Assembly: GCF_034424375.1 (NCBI RefSeq) | Contig: NZ_CP139965.1 | Span: forward strand, 6,324,001-6,388,000 | DNA length: 64,000 nucleotides | Source of the DNA: Paraburkholderia kururiensis | GTDB taxonomy: Bacteria; Pseudomonadota; Gammaproteobacteria; Burkholderiales; Burkholderiaceae | Direction of reading: 5' to 3' | Part shown: one piece after another, positions 1 through 7,671 of the stretch | How the letters are laid out: each line of letters opens with the position of its first letter | How positions within the stretch are numbered: the stretch's first letter is position 1 | Notes under the pieces: generated by a model | What the model was told of the DNA's origin: nothing | What the model saw: the letters and a program-made list of their open reading frames with translations, nothing else | Databases searched by the model: none | Made by a program: the position numbers and the translations under genes

Positions 1-913
1 CGAACCGTTCGCCGTCGTCGGCGGCATCGAAGCTCGTGTGCTCCACGAGCGCATAGAGCGGGTGCGCCGTGGCGAACGGCGAACGTCCGCCCGCCGTGAG
101 CGCGACGCCGAAGTCGAAGAAGTCCGGCCACATGATTTCGAACGCGCCGATGTCGTTGCCCACCCGCGCCGACAGCCGCCGCAGCAGACTCACCACGGCG
201 TCGTAGCTTTCGAGCGCGACAAGGGCCGTATGCCGAGCGGCACGTCGCGGTTGCAGGCGCAGCACGGCGCGCGTGATGATGCCGAGCGTGCCTTCGGAGC
301 CGATGAAAAGCTGCTTCAGGTCGTAGCCGGTGTTGTTCTTCACCATCTTGTTCATCGAACTCAGCACGGCGCCGCTCGCGAGCACTACCTCGAGCCCGAG
401 CACCTGCTCGCGGGCCGTGCCCGACTGGATCACGCGATTGCCGCCCGCATTCGTCGCGAGATTGCCGCCGATCTGGCACGAGCCGCGTGCGCCGAGATCG
501 AGCGCAAGCTCGAAGCCCGCTGCTTCGGCCGCTTCCTGGGCCGCCTGCAGCGTGGTGCCCGCGCGCACGGTGAGCGTGGCCGCGGCGCGGTCGATCTCTT
601 CCACGCCCGCGAGACGGTCGAGCGCCATCGCGATGTCGGTTGCGCGCGCCACGGCGCCTGCCGCGAGTCCTGTCATGCCGCCTTGCGGCACCACGGGCTG
701 ATGCGCCTCGTTGCAGATGGCGAGCGCCCGGGACACGTCTTCGGTCGTGCGCGGCAGCAGCAGCGCCGCGGGCCGCGCCGGCGCGTGATGCGTCCAGTCC
801 GTCATGGACCGCTCGCCGATCGCGTCGCCGGTGCGCACCGCGTCGCTGCCCAGCGCCTCGCGCAGCGCGGCGATGGTCGATAGAAGCGAAGCGGCCGCGC
901 TCGAATCCGTCAT
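1..913 (-). CDS. FAD-binding oxidase, GlcD/D-2-hydroxyacid dehydrogenase type (3' end cut)
   Basis: The frame runs off the left edge, so only the first 304 residues are visible; family members are about 460-480 aa. The visible part is the FAD-binding (PCMH-type) half: PQGGMTG at 76-82, GGNLATNAGG at 149-158 and GYDLKQLFIGSEGTLG at 196-211, all typical of glycolate/D-lactate/D-2-hydroxyglutarate dehydrogenases. Such enzymes oxidise a 2-hydroxy acid and pass electrons to a quinone or cytochrome. The start ATG overlaps the stop of the upstream oxygenase gene (ATGA), so the two are probably translationally coupled. The substrate cannot be read from the sequence; the neighbouring importer suggests a 2-hydroxy or amino acid derivative. 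Confidence 0.85.
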   Translation of the reverse strand, partial: MTDSSAAASLLSTIAALREALGSDAVRTGDAIGERSMTDWTHHAPARPAALLLPRTTEDVSRALAICNEAHQPVVPQGGMTGLAAGAVARATDIAMALDRLAGVEEIDRAAATLTVRAGTTLQAAQEAAEAAGFELALDLGARGSCQIGGNLATNAGGNRVIQSGTAREQVLGLEVVLASGAVLSSMNKMVKNNTGYDLKQLFIGSEGTLGIITRAVLRLQPRRAARHTALVALESYDAVVSLLRRLSARVGNDIGAFEIMWPDFFDFGVALTAGGRSPFATAHPLYALVEHTSFDAADDGERF

Positions 914-1917
914 GCTGTTTTCTCCTGCTGTCCTGGTTGTTCCTGCTGCTGGGCCGCGAGCTTCTTGCGATAGCCCATCGAATCGTTGATGCGCCCAAGG
1001 ATGTAGTCACCCGCCGCGACGGGCGGATAGCGCACGTCCGCAGCCGCGGTGCCCAGATCGCGCGGGTCCACCGTCGCACTGTACGTGGGGTCGTAGAACG
1101 TGGCGATCGAATAGCGCTCGCGGCCCGATGCATTGATCACGCGGTGCAGCGTGGAGCGGAAGCGGTCGTTGGTCCAGCGCGCGAGCAGATCGCCCACGTT
1201 CACGACGAAGCTGCCCGGCATGGGCGGCGCATCGACCCAGGTTTCGTTCGCGATCTCGCGCACCTGAAGCCCGCCCACCTGGTCTTGCCACAAGAGCGTG
1301 ATGCAGCCGTAGTCCGTGTGCGGCGCGACGCCGAACTGGTCTTCGTCGGACTGCGGCGGCTGCGGCGGGTAATAAACCATCTGCGTGCGCTGCATCCGCT
1401 TCGTATAGCGCGAGGCGAAGAAGTGCTCGTCGATGCCGAGCCCCACGGCCACCGCGCGCAACAGATCTGCGCCGCACTGCGCGACGGCTTCGTAGTAGCC
1501 GTACAGCACCGGTTGCAGCGACGGCATGAAGTCCGGCCAGTTGTTCGGCCCGCGCAAGGCCTGACCCGCGAGCACGTCGGGATCGTCTTCGGGCAACTCC
1601 AGGCCGATGCTGAAGAACTCCTTGTAGTCGGGGCGCGTGGCCTGGTACATCGTGGCGTCGCCGAGCGAATTGAAGCCGCGGTGCCGCTTGTTGACCGCCG
1701 CGCGCCGCTTCGTCTCCACCGGAAACGCGAAGAACGTGTGGGCCGCTTCCTCGGCCGCGTCGATCACGTGCTGCGGCACGCCGTGATTCACGATGTAGAA
1801 GAAGCCGATCGTCGTGCACGCGTCGTAAATCTCGCGGCCGGCGCGCGCGAGAGCGGCAGCGTCGCCCGCGCGCACGCCGGCAAAGTCGATTACGGGGATG
1901 GTGGCAACGGACGGCAT
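910..1917 (-). CDS. Isopenicillin N synthase-like 2-oxoglutarate/Fe(II) oxygenase
   Basis: 335 aa. The N-terminal DIOX_N part (PVIDF at 9-12, GFFYIVNHGVP around 38-48) is followed by a double-stranded beta-helix with the iron ligands H200 and D202 (HTDYG) and H258 (LHRVIN), then the R268-Y-S270 co-substrate motif. This is the plant-like IPNS/2OG oxygenase family, often annotated as flavonol synthase-like in proteobacteria; the substrate is not predictable. The start at 1917 is chosen because GAGGAG lies 8 nt upstream and the conserved N-terminus begins there. It heads a minus-strand unit with the FAD oxidase and diverges from an amino-acid-type ABC importer. The palindrome at 1969-1980 covers its probable -10 region. 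Confidence 0.88.
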   Translation of the reverse strand: MPSVATIPVIDFAGVRAGDAAALARAGREIYDACTTIGFFYIVNHGVPQHVIDAAEEAAHTFFAFPVETKRRAAVNKRHRGFNSLGDATMYQATRPDYKEFFSIGLELPEDDPDVLAGQALRGPNNWPDFMPSLQPVLYGYYEAVAQCGADLLRAVAVGLGIDEHFFASRYTKRMQRTQMVYYPPQPPQSDEDQFGVAPHTDYGCITLLWQDQVGGLQVREIANETWVDAPPMPGSFVVNVGDLLARWTNDRFRSTLHRVINASGRERYSIATFYDPTYSATVDPRDLGTAAADVRYPPVAAGDYILGRINDSMGYRKKLAAQQQEQPGQQEKTA

Positions 1918-1968
1918 CGGCGGGCTCCTCGAATGAGCGTCTCGGGTACGGAGGTGCGGGTATCGAAG

Positions 1969-1980
1969 CGGTATATACCG
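1969..1980. promoter_or_regulatory. Perfect palindrome CGGTATATACCG, probable GntR/HutC operator (site 1)
   Basis: A 12-bp perfect palindrome about 52 bp upstream of the oxygenase start. Its core GTATATAC is the type of site bound by HutC-subfamily GntR regulators, and one is encoded at 5430-6221. Read on the minus strand it contains TATACC, a plausible -10 element for the oxygenase unit, so binding would block RNA polymerase. A near-identical copy lies at 2113-2124. Confidence 0.55.
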
Positions 1981-2062
1981 CCAAAACGCCGGCCGCAAGC
2001 CGCATCGCAATGCGTGTTTTCACGGAGCCTAGCGCGTTCGTCGTACAGCGCACGCAAAGCCG

Positions 2063-2100
2063 CGCGTGGCCGTTTATCCACGCGGATTTTTTATTTTTTT
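2063..2100 (+). terminator. Terminator-like hairpin with T-tract, upstream of the importer promoter
   Basis: CGCGTGG at 2063-2069 pairs perfectly with CCACGCG at 2078-2084 around an 8-nt loop, followed by GATTTTTTATTTTTTT to 2100. This is a convincing plus-strand intrinsic terminator, yet no plus-strand gene precedes it and the importer promoter probably lies just downstream. It may insulate the importer from antisense read-through out of the oxygenase region. Confidence 0.5.
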
Positions 2101-2112
2101 GCGGCAAACCCG

Positions 2113-2124
2113 CGGTATATACTG
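2113..2124 (+). promoter_or_regulatory. Probable GntR/HutC operator (site 2) overlapping a -10 element
   Basis: CGGTATATACTG differs from the site at 1969-1980 at one position. TATACT at 2118-2123 is a good -10 hexamer for the importer operon, whose ATG is at 2190. A weak -35 (TTTTTG, 2096-2101) sits 16 bp upstream. Operator and -10 therefore coincide, which is the geometry expected for repression. Confidence 0.5.
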
Positions 2125-2189
2125 CCCCGCACACTCGCGCCGTTTCGCATCCCCGCGCGACTTTCGCTTTGCCACCCGGAGAGAGACCC

Positions 2190-3017
2190 ATGAAGATCGC
2201 TGCAGGCTGGAAGCGTGGTTTGCTGATGCTCGCGTTGTGTTCCGCGAGCCTCGCGGCCTACGCCGAAGATCAGCTCACGAAGGTGAAGAAGGCCGGCGAA
2301 CTCGTTGTCGGCACCGAGATGCAGTTCGCGCCGTTCGACTTCCTCGAAAACGGCCAGCAGGCGGGCTTCAACAAGGACCTGTTCGCGGAAGTGGGCAAGG
2401 AACTCGGCGTGAAGGTGCGTTTCATCGACCTGCCGTGGCCGAGCGTGCTGCCGGGCCTCGAAGCGGGCAAGTTCGACATGGTGGGCGGTCCGCTCACGGT
2501 CACGAAGGCGCGCATGGAGCGCTACACGTACACGCTGCCCATCGCCGACGCCACCGACGCGCTGCTCAAGCGCGCCAACGACACCAGCATCAAGCAGTCG
2601 TCCGACATCGCGGGCAAGACCGTGGGCGCGGGCAAGGGGTCGGCGCAGCTCGATCAGTTGAAGAGCTATGTCGCCACGTTGCCGAAGGCACCCGAGATTC
2701 GCGAATACGTCGACAACAATCAGGCCTATGCTGACCTCGCTGCCGGGCGCATCGTGGCCGTGGCGAACTCGATGACCAACATCGCGTACGTCGCCAAGCA
2801 GCGGCCCGAAACCTTCGCGGTAGTGCAGCCGCCGTTCGGCGCGAAGGTCTACTTCGCCTACTGCATGCGCAAGGACGCCGACAGCAAGCCGCTCGCCGAC
2901 GCCTTCAACGCGGCGCTCGTCAAGATGAACAAGGACGGCCGCCTCGCGGCATTGCAGAAGAAGTGGTTCGGCGTCGCGATGGACGTACCGTCCACCCTGC
3001 CCACGCCGAACTACTGA
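2190..3017 (+). CDS. ABC transporter periplasmic amino-acid-binding protein (SBP family 3)
   Basis: 275 aa with a clear Sec signal peptide (MKIAAGWKRGLLMLALCSAS, cleavage probably after AYA around residue 25). The mature part starts like family-3 solute-binding proteins: a GTEMQFAPFDF first strand, GFNKDLFAEVG, and a GPLTVTKAR segment in place of the usual (T)IT..R substrate carboxylate motif. It should deliver a polar or modified amino acid to the two permeases that follow. GGAGAGAG precedes the ATG, and the next gene starts 1 nt after the stop. The specificity is unknown; the divergent 2OG oxygenase and FAD oxidase suggest an imported substrate that is then oxidised. Confidence 0.9.
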   Translation: MKIAAGWKRGLLMLALCSASLAAYAEDQLTKVKKAGELVVGTEMQFAPFDFLENGQQAGFNKDLFAEVGKELGVKVRFIDLPWPSVLPGLEAGKFDMVGGPLTVTKARMERYTYTLPIADATDALLKRANDTSIKQSSDIAGKTVGAGKGSAQLDQLKSYVATLPKAPEIREYVDNNQAYADLAAGRIVAVANSMTNIAYVAKQRPETFAVVQPPFGAKVYFAYCMRKDADSKPLADAFNAALVKMNKDGRLAALQKKWFGVAMDVPSTLPTPNY

Positions 3018-3018
3018 C

Positions 3019-3669
3019 ATGTTCAGCCTGAGCGCGTTCGTGCAGGGGCTGCCGCTGCTGTTGCACGCGGCGGTGGCCACCGTCTCGATTTCGCTCGTAG
3101 GGCTCGTCATCGGCTTCTTCGTCGCCGTGGGCGTGTGCGCGGCGCGGCTTTCGTCGCATCGCGCGGCGCGCCTCTTTGCCGGCGCCTACGTGTTCTTCTT
3201 TCGCGGCGTGCCGATGCTCGTGCAACTGCTGCTCGTCTACTACCTGCTGCCGTTCGCGGGCATCAACGTGCCGCCGCTCGTGGCCGCCATCAGCGCCGTG
3301 TCGCTGTGCTCGGCCGCGTACATTTCCGAGATTCTGCGCGGCGGGTTCCTCAGCATTCCGCCCGGGCAGATCGAGGCCGCGCGGCTGCTCGGACTCAATT
3401 CCTTCGATACGCTGCGCCGCATCCTCGTGCCGCAGGCGTTTCGCCTCACGCTGCCTTCGCTCGTCAACGAGATGGTGCTGCTCATCAAGGCGTCGTCGCT
3501 GATTTCTGTAGTGGGCGTGGCCGAACTCACGCGCACCGCGCAGAACATTGCGGCGAGCACGTATCGTCCGCTCGAAGCCTACGTCGCCGCCGGGCTTATC
3601 TACTTCGTGATCTGCGGCACGCTCGCGCTCGTCGCGCACGCCGCCGACGAACGCCTGCAACACGGCTAA
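3019..3669 (+). CDS. Amino-acid ABC transporter permease (HisMQ family), first subunit
   Basis: 216 aa inner-membrane permease with about five hydrophobic segments. The N-terminus (LPLLLHAAVATVSISL) and the cytoplasmic EAA loop (IEAARLLGLNSFDTLRRIL) match the HisM/HisQ/GltK group, where this loop docks on the ATPase. It begins 1 nt after the binding-protein stop and is followed 20 nt later by a second, distinct permease, so the transporter core is probably a heterodimer. Confidence 0.9.
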   Translation: MFSLSAFVQGLPLLLHAAVATVSISLVGLVIGFFVAVGVCAARLSSHRAARLFAGAYVFFFRGVPMLVQLLLVYYLLPFAGINVPPLVAAISAVSLCSAAYISEILRGGFLSIPPGQIEAARLLGLNSFDTLRRILVPQAFRLTLPSLVNEMVLLIKASSLISVVGVAELTRTAQNIAASTYRPLEAYVAAGLIYFVICGTLALVAHAADERLQHG

Positions 3670-3689
3670 CGTCCACCGCCCACACCGTC

Positions 3690-4352
3690 ATGCAGCAGTT
3701 CGATCCCACCGTCATCACGCACAACCTGCCCGCCATCGGCGCGGGCTTTGCGATGACGCTCGGCACCTGGCTTGCCGGCGTCGCCATCGGCATCGTGCTC
3801 GGCTTCGCGATCGCGCTGCTGCAACTCTTCTGCGGACGATGGGTGCGCGGCGCGTTGCGCGTCTACATCGAACTGCTGCGCGGCACGCCGTTTCTCGTGC
3901 AACTGTTCCTGCTCTACTACGGCGGGCCGTCGTTCGGCATCACGCTCGAGCCGCTGACCGCAGGCGTGCTCGGGCTCGGCGTGTACGGCAGCGCCTATTT
4001 CGCCGAGGTGTTTCGCGCGGGCTTCCGTTCGGTGCCGCGCGGGCATCTGGAAGCCGCGTCGTGCCTCGGCTTCACGCGCTGGCAGGCAGTGTGGCGCATC
4101 CAGCTGCCGCAGATGGCCGTGCTCATCGTGCCGGCGCTCGTGAACCTCATCATCGTGCTCAGCAAGGAAACGGCTGTGCTTTCCATCGTCACCGTGCCCG
4201 AGCTGACGTTCGTGCTGACCGGCATCGGCTCCGCCACCTTCGCCTTCGTCGAAACGCTGCTCGCGCTATGCGTCTGCTATCTCGTGCTCGTGGAGCTGGC
4301 GTCGCGCACGGGCCAGTGGGCCGAGGCGCGGCTTGCGCGGTTCATGGCGTGA
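3690..4352 (+). CDS. Amino-acid ABC transporter permease (HisMQ family), second subunit
   Basis: 220 aa. It has the same topology as the preceding permease and carries its own EAA loop (LEAASCLGFTRWQAVWRIQ) and the RGTPFLVQLFLLYYG segment typical of polar amino-acid permeases. The ATG at 3690 fits the family N-terminus; longer in-frame starts would run into the preceding gene. About 100 bp separate it from the ATPase gene. Confidence 0.9.
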   Translation: MQQFDPTVITHNLPAIGAGFAMTLGTWLAGVAIGIVLGFAIALLQLFCGRWVRGALRVYIELLRGTPFLVQLFLLYYGGPSFGITLEPLTAGVLGLGVYGSAYFAEVFRAGFRSVPRGHLEAASCLGFTRWQAVWRIQLPQMAVLIVPALVNLIIVLSKETAVLSIVTVPELTFVLTGIGSATFAFVETLLALCVCYLVLVELASRTGQWAEARLARFMA

Positions 4353-4451
4353 GCACGCGCGGCACATTTGCCCGCCGGCTAACGTGACGGCTGCCTGCGC
4401 GGTCAGCGAACAAGATGGATTGCGAGCCAAACCGAAGACCCGGAACAACCG

Positions 4452-5327
4452 ATGAACGTCATGACCGATCTGCTTCCCTCCTCTTCCGGCGCGCCGACGC
4501 ACGCGGCCGGCAGCGCGACGCCGCTGATCGAAGTGCGCGGGCTCGGCAAGCGCTTCGGCGACGTCGAAGTGCTGCGCGGCGTGAACCTCGAGATCGCGCG
4601 CTCGGAAGTGGTCTGCATCATCGGGCCGTCCGGTTCGGGCAAGAGCACGTTGCTGCGGTGCCTCGCCGCGCTCGAGACCTACGACGAGGGCGAGGTGCTC
4701 ATCGAAGGGCAACTGCTCGGCTATAGCGAACGCAACGGCCGCCGCATGCGCGCCACCGCGGCGGAAATCAACCGCGTGCGACGCAACGTGGGCATGGTGT
4801 TCCAGCAGTTCAACCTGTGGCCGCACATGACGGCGCTCGGCAACGTCATGGAAGCGCTCGTGCGCGTGCGCGGCCTCCCGCACGACGAAGCGCGGCGCCG
4901 CGCGGGCGCGATGCTGGAAACGGTGGGTCTGTCGCACAAGGGCGACGCCTACCCCGCGAAGCTGTCGGGCGGCCAGCAGCAGCGCGTGGCGATTGCCCGC
5001 GCGCTCGCCATGGAGCCGCACATCATGCTGTTCGACGAGCCGACGTCCGCGCTCGACCCCGAACTCGTCGGCGAAGTGCTGCAGGTCATGAAGCAGCTCG
5101 CACGCGACGGCATGACGATGGCCGTGGTCACGCATGAAATGGGTTTTGCGGCGCAGGTGGCCGACAAGGTCGTGTTCATCGACCAGGGCCGCATCGCCGT
5201 GCAGGGCAATCCGCGCGAGGTGTTTCACGACGCTTCGCATCCGCGGCTGCGGCAGTTCCTGCAGAACTACTTCGACCGCAACGCGTTCTGGACGCGCGGC
5301 GAAGACACGAGCCCGAGCACGGCATGA
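4452..5327 (+). CDS. Amino-acid ABC transporter ATPase (GlnQ/HisP type)
   Basis: 291 aa. Walker A GPSGSGKST at 58-66, a Q-loop in VFQQFNLWPHMT, signature LSGGQQQRVA near 172-181 and Walker B IMLFDEPTSALD near 192-203, followed by the H-loop VTHEMGFA. This is the energising subunit of the importer encoded upstream. The N-terminus is about 25 residues longer than in GlnQ and contains a second Met at codon 4, so translation may begin at 4461. A roughly 20-residue C-terminal tail follows the usual NYF end. Confidence 0.92.
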   Translation: MNVMTDLLPSSSGAPTHAAGSATPLIEVRGLGKRFGDVEVLRGVNLEIARSEVVCIIGPSGSGKSTLLRCLAALETYDEGEVLIEGQLLGYSERNGRRMRATAAEINRVRRNVGMVFQQFNLWPHMTALGNVMEALVRVRGLPHDEARRRAGAMLETVGLSHKGDAYPAKLSGGQQQRVAIARALAMEPHIMLFDEPTSALDPELVGEVLQVMKQLARDGMTMAVVTHEMGFAAQVADKVVFIDQGRIAVQGNPREVFHDASHPRLRQFLQNYFDRNAFWTRGEDTSPSTA

Positions 5328-5429
5328 GGGCGAACCGCGCGCGTTGCACGCACGATCGGCGTTCGCGCGCTTCGCTCGCACGCGTTGCATCGACGCGTTA
5401 CACGCATCACTGAACGAGGAGGCTGCGCG

Positions 5430-6221
5430 ATGTCCGTCACCACGCACCACGGGGCACGCGAAAAAACCGGCACGGTGAAGCCGGCGCAAGACGGCGACGC
5501 GCCCGTGGCCCGCTACGAGCAGGTCAAGCACTACATCCGCGCCTCGATCGAAGCCGGCACCTGGCAGCCCGGCGACCGCATTCCTTCGGAGAACGATCTG
5601 GTCGCGTCGCTCGGCGTCTCGCGCATGACCGTGAACCGCGCGCTGCGCGAACTCACCGGCGAAGGCTGGCTCACGCGGCTTTCGGGCGTGGGCACGTTCG
5701 TCGCGGAAGCCAAGCCGCAATCCACGCTGCTGATGATCGCCCACATCGGCGACGAGATCCGCTCGCGCGGCCACGAATACGCCTGCGAAACGCTGCTCAC
5801 GCAGCGCGAGACAGCGCCGCTCGTCGTCTCCAACGCGCTCGAACTGCCCGCGGGCGCATCGGTCTTTCACGTGACGTGCGTGCATCGCGAGAACGGCTTG
5901 CCCGTGCAACTGGAAGATCGCTACGTGAATCCCGCCGTGGCGCCGGCCTTCATCGAACAGGACTTTTCGACGGTGCGGCCGTCCGAATATCTCTATGCGG
6001 TCGTGCCGGTGCACGACATCGAGCACGTGGTCGATGCGGGCCTGCCCACGCCCGAAGAAGCCGCGTTGCTGCAGATCTCGCCCAGCGAGCCTTGTCTGAC
6101 GCTCGTGCGCCGCACGTGGTCGAACGGCGTGGCCGTGACCTACGCGCGCTTTGTGCATCCCGGCTCACGGTATCGCCTCGGCTGCCGCTTCACGCCGGAG
6201 TTCGCGCAGCGGCAAAGCTGA
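5430..6221 (+). CDS. GntR-family transcriptional regulator, HutC subfamily (UTRA domain)
   Basis: 263 aa. The winged helix-turn-helix lies at about residues 28-95 (GDRIPSENDLVASLGVSRMT is the recognition-helix region), followed by a UTRA ligand-binding domain with the conserved FHVTCVHRENGLPVQLEDRYVN region (read in two parts) and a YLYAVVPVHDIEHVV segment. The start is set by GAGGAGG at 5415-5421, which gives an ATG at 5430; upstream in-frame codons lack a ribosome site. HutC-type regulators bind GTATATAC-like palindromes, two of which lie in the divergent promoter region at 1969 and 2113. It is therefore the likely repressor of this catabolic and uptake locus. Confidence 0.9.
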   Translation: MSVTTHHGAREKTGTVKPAQDGDAPVARYEQVKHYIRASIEAGTWQPGDRIPSENDLVASLGVSRMTVNRALRELTGEGWLTRLSGVGTFVAEAKPQSTLLMIAHIGDEIRSRGHEYACETLLTQRETAPLVVSNALELPAGASVFHVTCVHRENGLPVQLEDRYVNPAVAPAFIEQDFSTVRPSEYLYAVVPVHDIEHVVDAGLPTPEEAALLQISPSEPCLTLVRRTWSNGVAVTYARFVHPGSRYRLGCRFTPEFAQRQS

Positions 6222-6371
6222 GCGGCGCCCGGCTTGCGTCCGTCTGAATCGCGCGAAAGAAATTCGGCTTCGTCAAGCCGCGCCCGGCAGGAGTGCATTT
6301 CGCAACGGGCACGAATCTGCGCGCGCGGCATTGCTACACTGCGCGCTCGTCAGTTCAAAGGAGCGCGCGAC

Positions 6372-6557
6372 GTGTACCGAAAGGGAATTGCGGTCGAAAT
6401 CCAGTTTCCACCTGAACGGCTCAACGACGCAGCCGGCGATCCCTACTGGATCGATCTCACGCTGGACGAGGCGCGCCGGCTCTACGAGCAGCTGCGTACG
6501 CGCTTTGCCGGCGGCACCAGCGCGAATCAGCCGGTGGACACCTTTTCCATCGAATAA
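6372..6557 (+). CDS. Small hypothetical protein, GTG start
   Basis: 61 aa. I do not recognise a family. The start is a GTG preceded at 8 nt by a strong AAAGGAG (6357-6363), which argues that it is really translated; in-frame codons farther upstream look non-coding. The product is acidic and polar with a helical middle (DEARRLYEQLRTRFAG) and no signal peptide or membrane segment. It stands alone between the GntR gene and an EamA transporter. A perfect 8-bp hairpin without a T-tract (6584-6604) follows it. Confidence 0.6.
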   Translation: MYRKGIAVEIQFPPERLNDAAGDPYWIDLTLDEARRLYEQLRTRFAGGTSANQPVDTFSIE

Positions 6558-6681
6558 CGACTGCTGGTTCCGAATCGAAGATGCGGCGTGCGCTCGGCAC
6601 GCCGACGTTGCACGACTGAACAAGACACGGTGCCGGCCATCGCGTGATACTGCGGACTTTTCACCGCCCCGCTCCCTATCC

Positions 6682-7557
6682 ATGCTCGTTGCCACGCTGG
6701 CCGCCGCCGTGTTCGTCGTGCTCTGGTCCACGGGCTTTGTCGTGGCCCGTGCCATCACCCCGTTCGCCGACCCCAACCTCTTCCTGCTCGCGCGCTTTGG
6801 CGGCACCGCCCTGCTGTTCGCGCTCGCGGCACTCGCAGCGCGGGCACCGTGGCCTTCGGGACGCGATCTCGGCAAGCACCTGTTCGCGGGCGCGTTGCTG
6901 CAGGGCGTGTACCTGGGCGCCGGATACTGGGCCGTCGCGCAAGGATTGAGCGCGGGCGTCATGGCACTGCTCGGCGCATTGCAGCCGCTTTTCACCGCGG
7001 CCGCCGCGGCGCCGCTCTTCGGCGAGCGGCTGCATCGGCGCGGCTGGGCCGGCATGGCGCTCGGCCTCGCCGGCGTCGCGCTGGTCCTCGCGCCGAAGAT
7101 CACCGCGCCGGCCGCGCATGCAGCGCACGGCGCCGCGCCGCCATGGCTCGTCGTGGCCGTGTCGATTCTCGCGGTGGGCGCCATTACCGCCGGCACGCTG
7201 TTTCAGAAGACGTCGCTGGCGAAGGCCGACATCCGCAGCGCCAGTGCCGTGCAGAACTTCGGCGCGGCGATCGTGGCCGGCCTGCTCGCGCTCGCACTGC
7301 GCGAGCACCGCTGGATCGCGTCGCCGGCACTGTGGGCCTCGCTCGCGTGGGGCATCGTCATGCTCTCGGGCGTGAGCATCACGCTGCTCGTCTGGATGGT
7401 TCGACGCGGCGATGCAGCGCGCGCCACTGTGCTGCTCTTTCTTGCGCCGCCGCTCGCGGCCATCGAGGGTTATCTCGGCTTCGGCGAGACACTGCTGCCG
7501 GTGCAGATTGCCGGCTTCGTGCTGGCGCTGGCGGGCGTGACACTGGCCCGGTCGTGA
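6682..7557 (+). CDS. EamA/DMT-family metabolite exporter
   Basis: 291 aa, almost entirely hydrophobic, with two EamA repeats and about ten transmembrane helices. It begins AAAVFVVLWSTGFVVARA, the signature of the drug/metabolite transporter family, and the second half carries the GTLFQKTSL and EGYLGFGE segments. It is an inner-membrane permease, probably exporting amino acids or related metabolites; the substrate cannot be inferred. The preferred start is the ATG at 6682, because the first helix begins there. Confidence 0.88.
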   Translation: MLVATLAAAVFVVLWSTGFVVARAITPFADPNLFLLARFGGTALLFALAALAARAPWPSGRDLGKHLFAGALLQGVYLGAGYWAVAQGLSAGVMALLGALQPLFTAAAAAPLFGERLHRRGWAGMALGLAGVALVLAPKITAPAAHAAHGAAPPWLVVAVSILAVGAITAGTLFQKTSLAKADIRSASAVQNFGAAIVAGLLALALREHRWIASPALWASLAWGIVMLSGVSITLLVWMVRRGDAARATVLLFLAPPLAAIEGYLGFGETLLPVQIAGFVLALAGVTLARS

Positions 7558-7671
7558 CGGCGTGGGTCGTCGCTGCTCGCGCGCGAGTGCACGCGTCGGC
7601 CGCCTGGCTCGTGGCTACGGGTCGATGGCTCCGTCCCGATTCCCGCGTAAAGCTTCTTCGGCCGTTCGCGC

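Noticed and set aside
6584..6604. Perfect 8-bp hairpin (CGGCGTGC/GCACGCCG) after the small gene at 6372
   Set aside because: No T-tract follows, so I did not call it a terminator. In DNA this GC-rich such hairpins arise by chance.
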